The position numbers and the translations under genes are program-made. Below, piece after piece: positions 43,787 through 53,146 of a DNA stretch of 64,000 nucleotides. Origin of the DNA: Paucibacter sp. KBW04 (GTDB taxonomy: Bacteria; Pseudomonadota; Gammaproteobacteria; Burkholderiales; Burkholderiaceae_C); contig NZ_QAJN01000017.1 of the NCBI RefSeq assembly GCF_003852425.1, forward strand, positions 1 to 64,000, written 5' to 3'. The stretch's first letter is position 1, and each line of letters starts with the position of its first letter. The notes below the pieces were generated by a model. The model was not told the DNA's origin and ran no database searches. It worked only from the letters and a program-made list of their open reading frames with translations.

Positions 43787-45024
43787 TGCAAGCCTTTGCC
43801 TGGCGAGGACGTAACAACCGCGGCGAGCTGCTGGAAGGCGTGATTGACGCCGACAGCGCGGACGCCGTGGCCGCCCAATTGATGGCCGGGGGCGTCGTGC
43901 CCACCGGTATCGAAGTCAGCGGCAGCAGCCTGTCCACGCCCAAGCAGGACTTCTGGCAAAGACTGCAGGCTAGGCCCGTCAGCATCGAGGACTGCCTGGT
44001 GATGACACGCCAGCTCTACACCTTGCAAAAAGCCGGCGTGCCGATTCTGCGTGCCCTGGCCGGCTTGGAGGCCTCAACCGCCCAGCCGGCCATGGTGGAG
44101 ATGCTGCAAGACCTGCGTGCCAGCCTGGACCAGGGCCGCGAGCTGTCCACCGCCATGGCTCGCCACCCCAAGGTCTTCAGCCCTTTCTATATCGCCATGA
44201 TTCGGGTCGGCGAGATGACGGGTCGGCTGACCGAGGTGCTGCTGCGCCTGGCCCAGCATCTGGAGTTCGAGATCGACATCCGCTCCCGCATCAAGCAGGC
44301 CCTGCGCTACCCGCTGATGGTAGTGGTGGCCATGGCCATCGCCATCATCGTCATCAATATCTTTGTGCTGCCCACCTTTGCCACGGTGTTCGCTGGCTTC
44401 AAGGCCGAGCTGCCTTTGATGACGCGCATCTTGCTGGGCTTTTCGGCCTGGACCCTGCGCTGGTGGCCCCTGGTCATCATTGGCGCAGCCGGCCTGGTGA
44501 TGGGCGTGCGCGCCTGGCTGGCCACACCGACCGGTCGCTACCGCTGGGACCGCCGCAAGCTGCGCCTGCCGATTGCCGGCGAGATCGTGCTCAAGGCCAC
44601 GCTGGCCCGCTTCTCGCGCAGCTTTGCCCTGGCCTATAGCTCGGGCGTGCCCATCAGCCAGACCATGACCGTGGTGGCGCAGACGGTGGACAACGCCTAT
44701 ATCGGCAGCCGCATCGAGCAAATGCGCGATGGGGTGGAACGCGGGGAAAGCATCTCGCGCTGTGCGGCGGCCGCCGGCGTGTTCACCCCCATCGTCTTGC
44801 AGATGATTGCCGTGGGCGAAGAGACCGGTGAGTTGGACGGTTTGATGATGGAGATCGCGCAGATGTATGAGCGCGAGACCGACTACAGCATCAAGAGCTT
44901 GTCCGCCTCCATCGAGCCCATCCTCTTGCTCATCATCGGGGTGCTGGTGCTGATCCTGGCGCTCGGCGTCTTCCTGCCCTTGTGGAACTTGGGCCAGGCG
45001 GCCATGGGCCGCGGCGGCGGTTAA
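43786..45024 (+). CDS. mshG: Inner membrane platform protein MshG (GspF family)
   Basis: A 412-residue GspF/PilC-type protein. Two T2SSF domains each end in hydrophobic hairpins: the first around MVVVAMAIAIIVINIFVLPTF, the second near ILLLIIGVLVLILALGVFLPL. The family segments FAWRGRNNRGELLEGVIDAD, ARFSRSFALAYSSGVPISQT and AVGEETGELDGLM are present. It couples the ATPases to pilin extraction from the membrane. The ATG at 43786 overlaps the mshE stop. The last gene before a 212-base gap preceding the major pilin. Confidence 0.93.
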   Translation: MQAFAWRGRNNRGELLEGVIDADSADAVAAQLMAGGVVPTGIEVSGSSLSTPKQDFWQRLQARPVSIEDCLVMTRQLYTLQKAGVPILRALAGLEASTAQPAMVEMLQDLRASLDQGRELSTAMARHPKVFSPFYIAMIRVGEMTGRLTEVLLRLAQHLEFEIDIRSRIKQALRYPLMVVVAMAIAIIVINIFVLPTFATVFAGFKAELPLMTRILLGFSAWTLRWWPLVIIGAAGLVMGVRAWLATPTGRYRWDRRKLRLPIAGEIVLKATLARFSRSFALAYSSGVPISQTMTVVAQTVDNAYIGSRIEQMRDGVERGESISRCAAAAGVFTPIVLQMIAVGEETGELDGLMMEIAQMYERETDYSIKSLSASIEPILLLIIGVLVLILALGVFLPLWNLGQAAMGRGGG

Positions 45025-45236
45025 GCGAAACCGGCCATGGCAAAGCGGGACTTTTTCACAAGGCGGCAAGGAAAGACCGGGGAAAACCTGCTTGATCTCA
45101 AGTCGCCCCGCCAGACCCCGATATACAGTTTGTTCGAATGGCCGCAAAGGTATGCAGCGATGTCTTCCCCAGTGAAGGCTTCACCGGCCAAGCCCAATAA
45201 TTGTTGAACCCATCTCCCCCCGAAAAAAGGAACATC

Positions 45237-45623
45237 ATGAAGAAGCAAGCCGGTTTTACCTTGATCGAACTGGTGATGGTGATCGTGATCCTGGGCATCT
45301 TGGCCGCCGTGGCCCTGCCCAAGTTCGTGGATCTCAAGAGCGATGCCAAACAAGCCGCCGTGGCGGGTGTGGCCGGTGCTTTGAGCAGCGCGTCTGCCGT
45401 CAACTATGCTGCACGCAAGGCCAACGCGAACAAGGGTGTCGCCATCACCAGCTGCGGCACGGTGGCCGACGCACTGCAAGGCGGCATGCCCGCCACCGTG
45501 GTGATCACCCCTGGAATCGCCTCTTCCGGTGTGCCCGTCGACACCTCGGTGGCGACCTGCACCGTGCAGGACTCGACCGACAGCACCATCACGGCCAGCT
45601 ACACGGCCATCGGCATCAAGTAA
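45237..45623 (+). CDS. mshA: Major pilin MshA-like
   Basis: A 128-residue type IV pilin with a very short leader, MKKQAG-FTLIELVMVIVILGILA, typical of MshA and type II pseudopilins. It continues with ALPKFVDLKSDAKQAAVAGV and AGALSSASAVNYAARKAN, the MshA consensus, and has a C-terminal Cys pair (SCGTVADAL; TCTVQDSTD) for the D-loop. The ATG at 45237 follows AAAGGAAC. Strong intergenic space upstream suggests its own promoter, suiting a highly made subunit. Confidence 0.92.
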   Translation: MKKQAGFTLIELVMVIVILGILAAVALPKFVDLKSDAKQAAVAGVAGALSSASAVNYAARKANANKGVAITSCGTVADALQGGMPATVVITPGIASSGVPVDTSVATCTVQDSTDSTITASYTAIGIK

Positions 45624-45632
45624 GCGGCAGGC

Positions 45633-46127
45633 TTGAGCAGCCTGCCTGATGAGCCCGCCCCTGTGCGCCCGCCTTTACCAGCCCGGGCCAGCAGGGGTTT
45701 TACGCTGATTGAGCTGGTCATCGTGATGACCATGATTGGCGCCCTGGCCGTCTTCGCCCTGCCGCGTTTGGTGGATACCGAGATGTGGCGGCTGCGCGCC
45801 TTCAGCGACGATTTACAAAGCCAAATGCAGGCCATGCTGCGCCTGTCCCTGGTGCAGAGGCGGCCCATCATCGCCACCATCAGCCCCACCGGCGCGACTT
45901 TCGCCTATGTGGGCGGTGGCCCGGCGCTCGCCAGCGTGGACTGCCCCGCCAGCTCCAGCCCCTGCATCGCCGAATCCGGCAGCCGCTCCATCACCTTCAA
46001 CAGTGGCAATAGCGGCTCCAGTATCAGCTCCACCGGCGCGGCCCTGGCCGTCACCGTCAGCTCAGGCAGCTACAGCCAGGGCTATGTGCTGGAGAACGAA
46101 ACCGGCCTTTTTTACGCCACGCCATGA
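45633..46127 (+). CDS. mshC: Minor pilin MshC-like
   Basis: A 164-residue pseudopilin with the signal ASRG-FTLIELVIVMTMIGALA at about residue 22, followed by FALPRLVDTEMWRLRAF. GspH-type C-terminal region rich in Ser and Gly, with a Cys pair (DCPASSSPCIAESG). The start is TTG at 45633 or GTG at 45663; both keep the leader. In MSHA systems this position belongs to MshC, a minor pilin needed for assembly. It ends overlapping mshD by 4 bases. Confidence 0.82.
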   Translation: MSSLPDEPAPVRPPLPARASRGFTLIELVIVMTMIGALAVFALPRLVDTEMWRLRAFSDDLQSQMQAMLRLSLVQRRPIIATISPTGATFAYVGGGPALASVDCPASSSPCIAESGSRSITFNSGNSGSSISSTGAALAVTVSSGSYSQGYVLENETGLFYATP

Positions 46128-46705
46128 GCCGGGCCACTGAAACCGGGGCGAGTGGCTTGAGCCGGCAACGCGGCCTGTCCCTGATCGAGCTGATCCTCTT
46201 CATCGTCGTGGTCAGTGCGGCCCTGGCCGGCGTCCTGCGCGTCTTCTTGCAGGCCGGCAGCAGCAGCGCCGACCCGCAAGCCCAGCGCCAGGCCCTGGCC
46301 ATTGCCGAGTCCTTGATGGAAGAGGTGCAGCTGATGCCCTTCACCTTTTGCGACGGCGACGACGCCAATCTGGAAACCGCGGCGGACAGCACCGGCTGTT
46401 CCAGCCAGGCCGAGGCCATGGGCCCCGAGGCCGGTGAGAACCGCTTCACCACGCCCCAGTTCGACAACGTCAATGACTACCATGGCTATGTCATGAGCGG
46501 CGGCATTCGCGACATCAACAACCAGGCCGTCGTGGGCCTGGAAGCCTATAGTGCCTCGGTCCAGGTCACAAACAGCGCCTTGGGCAGCATCTCACAGGCC
46601 AGTGGCGATGCGCTGATGATCACCGTCAGCGTCACTGGCCCCCACGGCGTACAGGTCCAACTCAGCGGTTTCCGCAGCCGCTATGCACCCAATGCCGGCA
46701 TCTAA
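46124..46705 (+). CDS. mshD: Minor pilin MshD-like
   Basis: A 193-residue minor pilin with processing site RQRG-LSLIELILFIVVVSAA and then AGVLRVFLQAGSSSADPQ. Segment ALAIAESLMEEVQLMPFTFC is characteristic of MshD/GspI-type proteins. A later NDYHGYVMSGGI region matches the MshD family. Overlaps with mshC by 4 bases and mshO by 23 bases. Confidence 0.85.
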   Translation: MSRATETGASGLSRQRGLSLIELILFIVVVSAALAGVLRVFLQAGSSSADPQAQRQALAIAESLMEEVQLMPFTFCDGDDANLETAADSTGCSSQAEAMGPEAGENRFTTPQFDNVNDYHGYVMSGGIRDINNQAVVGLEAYSASVQVTNSALGSISQASGDALMITVSVTGPHGVQVQLSGFRSRYAPNAGI

Positions 46706-47552
46706 GCACGCGGCAGCCCAACGACGCGGGCAACAAGGCTTCACCCTCATCGAGGCGGTGATCGTCATCGTGCTTACCGGCATTTCGGCGGCCATCGTCA
46801 GCGTCTTCATCGTCGGCCCAGTGCAGGCCTATATCGCCAGCAGTGAGCGGGTCCGCCTGGTCGACAACGCCGACACCGCCTTGCGCCGCATGGGGCGAGA
46901 TCTGGCCCGCGCCCTGCCCAATAGCGTGCGGGTGACGGCCAATGGCCAAGGCCTGGAACTCATCCCCACCACCGATGCGGCCCGTTATTCGACCCAGGGC
47001 AGCAATGCCCTGCTCTTTGGCGTCACCGACAGCAGCTTTGATCTGGTCGGCCCCGGCCTGAGCCTGGCCAGCGGCCAGCAACTGGTGTTCTACAACCTGG
47101 GCGTGGATGTGCCGGACGCCAATGCCTATGCCGACAATAGCAGCGCAGCGGCCCAGGCCAGCTCCAACCGGCGCAGTTTCAGCAATGGGCCAGGGCTGGC
47201 CACCACCATCAATCTCAATGCCCTGGGGCCTTTGCCCACCGGCCTGCTCTCCCCCCCTTACCGCGTCTACGCGGTCAGCAGCCCCATCACCTACCGCTGC
47301 GACCTCATCAACAAGACCCTGGTGCGTTACCAGGGCTATGGCTTCCTGGCCACCCAGCCCGACCCACCGAGCGCAGGCAGTAGCAACTTGCTGGCCAAGG
47401 GCGTGGCGGCCTGCAGCTTCAGCTACAACCCCGCCTCGGTGGCCGCCAGAGCCGCTCTGATTACCCTCAGATTGACTCTTGGCACCAACACCGACGGCAC
47501 GGGCGAGACGGTTAGCCTCTACCATGCCTTGCATGTCGACAACCTGCCTTGA
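46683..47552 (+). CDS. mshO: Minor pilin MshO-like
   Basis: A 289-residue GspJ-type pseudopilin. Processing site QQG-FTLIEAVIVIVLTGISA is followed by AIVSVFIVGPVQAYIASSER and LRRMGRDLARALPNSVR, the MshO pattern. The ATG at 46683 or at 46692 may be the start. A single Cys pair in the C-terminal domain (YRCDLINKT; AACSFSYNP). Operon order C-D-O-P-Q matches the MSHA locus. Confidence 0.86.
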   Translation: MHPMPASKHAAAQRRGQQGFTLIEAVIVIVLTGISAAIVSVFIVGPVQAYIASSERVRLVDNADTALRRMGRDLARALPNSVRVTANGQGLELIPTTDAARYSTQGSNALLFGVTDSSFDLVGPGLSLASGQQLVFYNLGVDVPDANAYADNSSAAAQASSNRRSFSNGPGLATTINLNALGPLPTGLLSPPYRVYAVSSPITYRCDLINKTLVRYQGYGFLATQPDPPSAGSSNLLAKGVAACSFSYNPASVAARAALITLRLTLGTNTDGTGETVSLYHALHVDNLP

Positions 47553-48042
47553 AGGGCCCCGGGCAAGACCTGACCCTCAACCCGCCACAGCCTGCCGCTC
47601 CCGGGTGCGGCAGGCAGGTTTCACCCTCGTTTCCATGGTCTTCATCCTGGTCGTGCTGGCCGTCTTGGGCGCGGCCATGGCCAAGTTCAGCATGCGCCAA
47701 CAACTCGGTTCGGCCAGCGAGCTGGCCGCCGCCCGGGCCATGCAAAGCGCCAACGCCGGGCTGGAATGGGCTAGCTTTCAGCTGCTGCGCAATCCGCCGC
47801 CGCCCAGCGCCGCCCCGGGCTGCTTTGCCAAGACCAATATCGCGCTGCCGGGCGGGCTGAACGACTTCGTCGTCACCGTCAGCTGCAGCCTCAGCAGCGG
47901 AGTCGATGGCGGCGACAGTTTCAGCTTCTATCAAATCACCGCGACCGCCTGCAATGCACCCAGCGCCGGGGCCTGCCCCAGCACGGCCCCGCTCAATCCC
48001 AGCTATGTGGAGCGCCAGCTGAGCCGGCGTTTGGTGAGATGA
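47533..48042 (+). CDS. mshP: MshP-like pilus biogenesis protein
   Basis: A 169-residue protein with a basic N-terminal leader and RQAG-FTLVSMVFILVVLAVLGA, in which Glu5 is replaced by Ser (FTLVSM), as in other MshP/PilX-like proteins. Then AAARAMQSANAGLEWASFQL, the standard PilX_N/MshP signature. The ATG at 47533 is favoured, starting inside the end of mshO; alternatives exist at 47479 and 47524. It overlaps mshQ by ATGA. Confidence 0.8.
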   Translation: MSTTCLEGPRARPDPQPATACRSRVRQAGFTLVSMVFILVVLAVLGAAMAKFSMRQQLGSASELAAARAMQSANAGLEWASFQLLRNPPPPSAAPGCFAKTNIALPGGLNDFVVTVSCSLSSGVDGGDSFSFYQITATACNAPSAGACPSTAPLNPSYVERQLSRRLVR

Positions 48043-51000
48043 ACTTGCACCCTCAGGCCTTGCTCGCCTGGCTCTGCACCCTGCTGGCGCTGTGCCTGTT
48101 CAGCCCAGAGGCCGCTGCCGTGGCCTATAGCTTTCCCGGCAATCTGCCGGCTGGCTGCACGGCCTCGGGCTCGACCTATACCTGCGGCTCTTTGGCCCTG
48201 GGCGCGGGCGACACGGTCAGCATCGCTGCGCCCAAGCCGGCCACCGTCAGAATCAACGGCACGCTGGACATCAGCAACGGCGCCACCTTCAATGCCTCGG
48301 GCGCGGCCAGCGATGTGAGCCTGGTTATCAGCGGCGCTTTGACTCTGGGATATCAGAGCGTGATCATGGGCAATGTCACGGCGGCCTCCATCAGCACCAA
48401 TAGCAATGGCCTGGTGATTGGCGGCACGCTGACGGCCACCGGCAGCGGCAGCATCCAGCTGCTGGACTGCAGCTCCATCGGCGGCGCCATCAGCAGCGGC
48501 ACCGGCCCCATCAGCGTGGGCCAGAACTGTGTCGTCAACGGCGGCATCAGCAGCACAAGCGGCGCCATCGCCAATGGCTACCTCAGCCAGGTCAAGGGCA
48601 GCATCAGCAGCGCAGGCGCCATCAGCGTGGGCCAGGCCAGCGTGGTCACCGGCGACGTCAGCAGCAGCGGCAGCACGGTAGATCTGGCCTACCAAGCCCA
48701 GGTCAGCGGCGATATCTCGGCTTCGGGCAGGATCACTCTGACCCAAGCCTCCATCGTCGGCGGCAATGTGACGGGCAGCAACAACACCATCAGTCTGGGC
48801 TACCAAACCCAGGTGGGCGGCAATATCAGCAGCACAGGCGGCATCAGCATTGGCCAGTCGGCCGTCGTGGGCGGCAAAGTCACGGGCGGCAGCGGGGCCA
48901 TCAGCTTCGACTTTGCCGCCAAGGTCAGCGGCGAGGTCAGCAGCACAACCGGCAGCATCAGCTTCGCCCAGTCCTCGATTGCCCAAGCCTGTGTGCGCTC
49001 CAGCAGTTCGGCCAGCATCAGCTTGGGTGCCTCGGCCTCCATCAACAGCGTTTGCTGCGGCAGCAGCTGCGGCAATAGCTGCGTCAGCAATAACACCGGC
49101 TTCCCCATGCCGCCAGCCTGCATGCCCACCCCGGTGCTGGACTATCACTTCGACGAATGCAGCTACAAAGGCAGCTCAGGCGAGGTCAAGGACAGCCGCG
49201 GCAACTACCCAGGCACGGCCCAGCAAGGCGCCACCACCGGCGGCAACAGCCCCCTGGTGATCGACCGTTATGCCGACCTGAGTTCCAGCTCCGGCCTGCG
49301 CTACATCACGCCCAATAGCTTTGTGCCCACGGGCAATAGCTGGACGGTCAGCGCCTGGTTGAAGTTCCCGCTCAACACCTCGGGTGGCAGCCCTTACCAC
49401 ATCCTGGCGGCGGTCGATGGCGGCGGCGATCTGATCTTCATCGACGGCACCAGCAACTACGTCTGGGGCAGCTATAACAACAACACCATCACCCGTGGCA
49501 GCTTCCGTTTCAGCAGCCTGAGTTCGGGCTGGCACCATGTGGCGGTCACCGGCAGCGGCGGCGTGACCACGCTCTATATCGACGGCGCGTTCAAGGAGTC
49601 CGTCAACTCGCAGACCAAGGGCAATCTGGCCTTTGTGGGGGCCTCCTGGGACATCGACTCCGGCACGCACGAGAGCATCAACACCCTGATGGACGAGTTC
49701 ATGCTCTTCAACAGCGTGCTCAGCGCGAGCAATATCAGCAGCCTCTACAACAACCAGAGAGCCGGCAGCAATTACGACGGCAGCGCCCGCACACCCAGTG
49801 CCTGCGTGGCCACGGTGGCCAGCTTTGTGGTGAGCAGCACGGCCAGCGCCTCCACCTGCAGCCCCAAGAGCTTCAGCATCACCGCCAAGGACGCCTCGGG
49901 CAACACCCTCACCGGCTATACCGGCACGGTCAGCCTCTCGACCTCGACCAACCGGGGTGATTTTTCAAGCGGCAGCCCCAGCCCTGCCGGCACATTGACG
50001 CCGGGCACGGCCAATACCGGCCGTGCCAGCTACAGCTTTGCGGCCGGCGACGCGGGCGTGGTCAATCTGCAGCTGACGCATGGCCTGGCGCAAAACCTCA
50101 CGATCAGCGTGCAGGACAGCAGCCTCAGCGCGGCGGTGGGCAGCTCCGGCACCATCCAGTTCCGCGACACCGCTTTTGTCTGGTCTGAAGACCTCAGCAA
50201 CAAGATCAGCGGCAGCAATATCGTCGTGGCCGGCCGTAATCACGATCTGCAAGTGGCCTTGTGGAAGAAGGACAGCGTCACCGGCAACTGCGCCATCGCC
50301 AGCGACTACAACGGCAGCCGCAATCTCAAGCTCTGGCGCACGGACAGCGGCGGCCCCTGGACGGCCCCCGCCATCAGCTCGCCCGCGCTGACCATTCCCG
50401 CGGCCAGACCGGCCAGCAACAATCTGCTCAACACCAATTTCAGCAATGGCGTGGCCAGCCTCAGCTTGACCACCAGCGACATCGGCAAGTACGCCCTGAA
50501 CCTGGACGACGACAGCTTGCTCTATGCCGCCACCACCATCAGCGGCGGCTTGGGGCCCCTGACCGTGCGGCCCTTTGCCCTGGTCGTCAGCGGCCTGAGC
50601 CTGGGTGGCGTCAACAATCCGGCCGGCAGCCAAGCCAGCGATGCCAAGTTCGGCGCGGCCGGTGCGAGCTTCAGCGCCACCCTGGGGGCCTATCGCTGGA
50701 GCAGCACGGCCGATGCCGGCAGTGACGGCCAGGTCGACAGCGGCGCCAGCCTGGCCCAGGTCACCGCCGGCGGCCTCGCCCCCTCTTACAGCAGCGCGAT
50801 CGCCTTGAGCCCGCTCAGCGGCAGCCAAACGCCCAGCATCGGCGTGCTGGGCAGCCTCAGCAATAGCAGCGGCAGCAACCCGTCCATCGGCGGCTTCAGC
50901 GGCGGCCAGGTCACGGTCAACGACCTCAAGTACAGCGAGGTCGGCAGCTTCGCCCTCAACACCAGCGGCGTGGTGCAGAACTTTCTGGGCACGGCCGGCC

Positions 51001-52034
51001 TCAATCTGGACGCCACCGTCTTCGCGGGCACGGTGCAAAACAAGCGCGTGGGCCGCTTTGTGCCGGCCGGCTTTGTGGCCAGCAACGCCGTGCTCACCCA
51101 TCGCCAGGCCGCCAGTTGCAGCCCGGCTTCCGTCTTCAGCTATCTGGGTGAGGATTTCAAGATCGCCTTCACCCTGACGGCCCAGAACGCCCAGGGTGCC
51201 ACCACGCAGAACTACACCGATGTCTTCGCCAAGCAAGACCTGAGCGTGCTGAACCTGGCCGGCATTCAAGGCAGCACCCCCTTCAAGACGGGCGGCCGCC
51301 TGGTCAGCAGCAGCTCGGGCACTTGGTCCCTGGGCCAGGCCAGTCCCATCCTGGTCGCCCGGGTCAGCCGCGCCAGCACGCCCGACGGCCCCTTCGCCAG
51401 CGCCAATTTCGGCATCGCGCCGGTCGACGCGGACAGCGTGGGCATGCGCAGCTTTGATCTGGACACCGACAGCCCCGCCAACGGCAATGACCGCAGCGCG
51501 CTGAAAACCGCCGCCGCCCCCCTGCTGCCCATGCCCGTGCCGCTGCGCTTTGGCCAGCTGCGTCTGCAAAACGCCATCGGCCCGGCCACCCGTGACCTGT
51601 ATCTGCCGCTGCAAGCCCAGTACTGGAACGGCACGAACTTCATAACTAACACCGATGACAGCTGTACTTCCATCGATTCCAAGACCGTGAATTTCGGAAA
51701 CTACAGGAAAACGTTGGCGGTAGGAGATGGCAGCCTGATTTCAAAGACCTATCAGCTCAACAAGGGCACGACCAGCCTTGGCTTGAGCCGCCCCGGCGGC
51801 GGGCGCAGCGGCAGCCTGGATGTGGCCCTGAGCCTGAACACCTTGAGCGACCAGAGCTGCTTGCAGACCTGGAGCCCCAGCCCCGCCGCCTCGGCCACCG
51901 CCTCCCTGGCCTATTTGCAGGGGGCCTGGTGTGGCGCCAATCCGCCGAGCTATGTCAAAGATCCCTCGGCGCGGGCCACCTTCGGCCTGTTCCGCGGTTC
52001 CGACAGCCTGATTTACCAACGCGAAAACTACTGA
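48039..52034 (+). CDS. mshQ: MshQ-like giant pilus-associated adhesin with beta-solenoid, LamG-like and DUF6701-type regions
   Basis: A 1331-residue exported protein. Signal peptide LLAWLCTLLALCLFSPEAAA; then a beta-solenoid-like array of about eleven 18-19-residue repeats (residues about 99-320) such as GNISSTGGISIGQSAVVG; a short Cys cluster (NSVCCGSSCGNSC); a LamG/concanavalin-like domain at about 368-575 (SWTVSAWLKFPLN, GWHHVAVTG, TTLYIDGAFKES); an Ig-like segment and a long DUF6701-type C-terminal region. This layout matches MshQ, thought to sit at the pilus tip. The gene is overlapped by mshP and lies 25 bases before mshI. A short GC-poor patch lies near 51640-51760. Confidence 0.85.
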   Translation: MNLHPQALLAWLCTLLALCLFSPEAAAVAYSFPGNLPAGCTASGSTYTCGSLALGAGDTVSIAAPKPATVRINGTLDISNGATFNASGAASDVSLVISGALTLGYQSVIMGNVTAASISTNSNGLVIGGTLTATGSGSIQLLDCSSIGGAISSGTGPISVGQNCVVNGGISSTSGAIANGYLSQVKGSISSAGAISVGQASVVTGDVSSSGSTVDLAYQAQVSGDISASGRITLTQASIVGGNVTGSNNTISLGYQTQVGGNISSTGGISIGQSAVVGGKVTGGSGAISFDFAAKVSGEVSSTTGSISFAQSSIAQACVRSSSSASISLGASASINSVCCGSSCGNSCVSNNTGFPMPPACMPTPVLDYHFDECSYKGSSGEVKDSRGNYPGTAQQGATTGGNSPLVIDRYADLSSSSGLRYITPNSFVPTGNSWTVSAWLKFPLNTSGGSPYHILAAVDGGGDLIFIDGTSNYVWGSYNNNTITRGSFRFSSLSSGWHHVAVTGSGGVTTLYIDGAFKESVNSQTKGNLAFVGASWDIDSGTHESINTLMDEFMLFNSVLSASNISSLYNNQRAGSNYDGSARTPSACVATVASFVVSSTASASTCSPKSFSITAKDASGNTLTGYTGTVSLSTSTNRGDFSSGSPSPAGTLTPGTANTGRASYSFAAGDAGVVNLQLTHGLAQNLTISVQDSSLSAAVGSSGTIQFRDTAFVWSEDLSNKISGSNIVVAGRNHDLQVALWKKDSVTGNCAIASDYNGSRNLKLWRTDSGGPWTAPAISSPALTIPAARPASNNLLNTNFSNGVASLSLTTSDIGKYALNLDDDSLLYAATTISGGLGPLTVRPFALVVSGLSLGGVNNPAGSQASDAKFGAAGASFSATLGAYRWSSTADAGSDGQVDSGASLAQVTAGGLAPSYSSAIALSPLSGSQTPSIGVLGSLSNSSGSNPSIGGFSGGQVTVNDLKYSEVGSFALNTSGVVQNFLGTAGLNLDATVFAGTVQNKRVGRFVPAGFVASNAVLTHRQAASCSPASVFSYLGEDFKIAFTLTAQNAQGATTQNYTDVFAKQDLSVLNLAGIQGSTPFKTGGRLVSSSSGTWSLGQASPILVARVSRASTPDGPFASANFGIAPVDADSVGMRSFDLDTDSPANGNDRSALKTAAAPLLPMPVPLRFGQLRLQNAIGPATRDLYLPLQAQYWNGTNFITNTDDSCTSIDSKTVNFGNYRKTLAVGDGSLISKTYQLNKGTTSLGLSRPGGGRSGSLDVALSLNTLSDQSCLQTWSPSPAASATASLAYLQGAWCGANPPSYVKDPSARATFGLFRGSDSLIYQRENY
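48333..48995 (+). repeat. Tandem degenerate repeats encoding beta-solenoid coils in mshQ
   Basis: About eleven imperfect coding repeats of 54-57 bases. Consensus coil: G-x-[IV]-S-S-x-x-G-x-I-S-x-G-x-x-x-x-V-x. Coils alternate between two subtypes, one with GQASVV (GQNCVV, GQASVV, TQASIV, GQSAVV) and one with GYQTQV (GYLSQV, AYQAQV, GYQTQV, DFAAKV), so the true unit is about 37 residues. Confidence 0.8.
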
Positions 52035-52059
52035 GAAGCCCAGAGAAAGAGATGCAGCG

Positions 52060-53112
52060 ATGAGATGGCCCTGGTTGAAAGCACGCGGCAGCAAGAACAA
52101 GCTGCGCCTAAGCCTGCGCTGCAACGGCCAGCTGATCGCCTATGTCTTGAGCGATCCCAGCCTGAACCAGAACCTGCCCTGCCCGCTGCTGCGCTGGGGT
52201 GCCATCCCCCTGGACGCCGAGCTGGACTTTGAGCAGGCGGTGGACAAAGCCCTGCAGTCCCTGAATCTGAGCGCCTCGGAGGTCATCGCTTTGCTGGAGC
52301 CGCAGGAGTACCAAATCCTCAAGGTCGACACGCCCAATGTGCCTAATGAGGAACTCAAGGCCGCGGCCCGCTGGCAGATCAAGGAATTGGTGGAAAAACA
52401 TCTGGACGATCTGACCCTGGACGTGATGCATGTGGGCGGCGATGTGCCTCGGGTGCAGCGCCAACTCTTTGTGGTCGCCGCTCGCAGCCGGGCGGTGGAG
52501 CAGCGCAGCACGCATTGCGCCGCCGCCGGCTTGCCTCTGCAGGTGGTGGACACCTGGGAGACCGCGCTGCGCAATCTGCAAACCCTCAAGGCCCAGTCCG
52601 AGGGTCTGCAAGAGCGCGCCTGCGCCGCCCTGCTGATGATGGAAGACCAGTGCCTGCTGACGATCAGCGCCGGTGGCGAACTCTTCTACACCCGCCGCCT
52701 GGACCAAGACCCCCGCCTGGCAGCCCGCGCCACTGGGCAACTGGTGGTCAAACCCCAGCAAGAAGCCCCGCTGGGTTTTGAGTACACCCCGGGCGCCGAC
52801 TACCTCAGTGCGCAAGACGATAGCGAGGAGTCGGTCCTCATCATCGAATTGCAGCGCTCCATCGATCTGTGGGAGCGCAGCTGGCCCGAGCTGCCCCTGG
52901 CCCGGCTCTATCTGCTGTCCCCTGAGCATGGAGACGCGGTGGCCGCCTTGATGCAGCGCGAGCTGGGTTTGCGCACCATGGCCATGGGCGTGCCGCAGCT
53001 GTTCAGCGGCATCGACGAAGCCAGCCTCCAGGACCCTGTGCGCCTGCGCGAGCTCGAAGCCTGCCTGCCTCTGCTGGGCGCCGCCCTGCGCCAAGAGTCG
53101 CGCGCCCTCTGA
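52060..53112 (+). CDS. mshI: MshI-like pilus biogenesis protein (PilM-like)
   Basis: A 350-residue cytosolic protein with actin-like PilM/MshI fold segments: EVIALLEPQEYQILKVDTPN, NEELKAAARWQIKELVEKHL, and QRQLFVVAARSRAVEQRST. In MSHA systems MshI recruits the inner membrane assembly proteins. No membrane segment is seen. The next gene follows after 34 bases. It lacks full conservation of the ATP-binding motif of PilM, typical for MshI. Confidence 0.82.
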   Translation: MRWPWLKARGSKNKLRLSLRCNGQLIAYVLSDPSLNQNLPCPLLRWGAIPLDAELDFEQAVDKALQSLNLSASEVIALLEPQEYQILKVDTPNVPNEELKAAARWQIKELVEKHLDDLTLDVMHVGGDVPRVQRQLFVVAARSRAVEQRSTHCAAAGLPLQVVDTWETALRNLQTLKAQSEGLQERACAALLMMEDQCLLTISAGGELFYTRRLDQDPRLAARATGQLVVKPQQEAPLGFEYTPGADYLSAQDDSEESVLIIELQRSIDLWERSWPELPLARLYLLSPEHGDAVAALMQRELGLRTMAMGVPQLFSGIDEASLQDPVRLRELEACLPLLGAALRQESRAL

Positions 53113-53146
53113 ACCCGAGCCAGGACAGAACAAGAACACCGCAACC

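Noticed and set aside
45025-45236. Sigma-54 promoter before mshA
   Set aside because: A TGGC/TGC pair near 45137-45154 has a wrong 12-base spacing, so no GG-N10-GC site is supported.
49965-51614. Minus-strand 549-codon open frame antisense to mshQ
   Set aside because: Ala/Gly/Val-rich shadow of the repetitive Ser/Gly coding strand; no recognisable domains.
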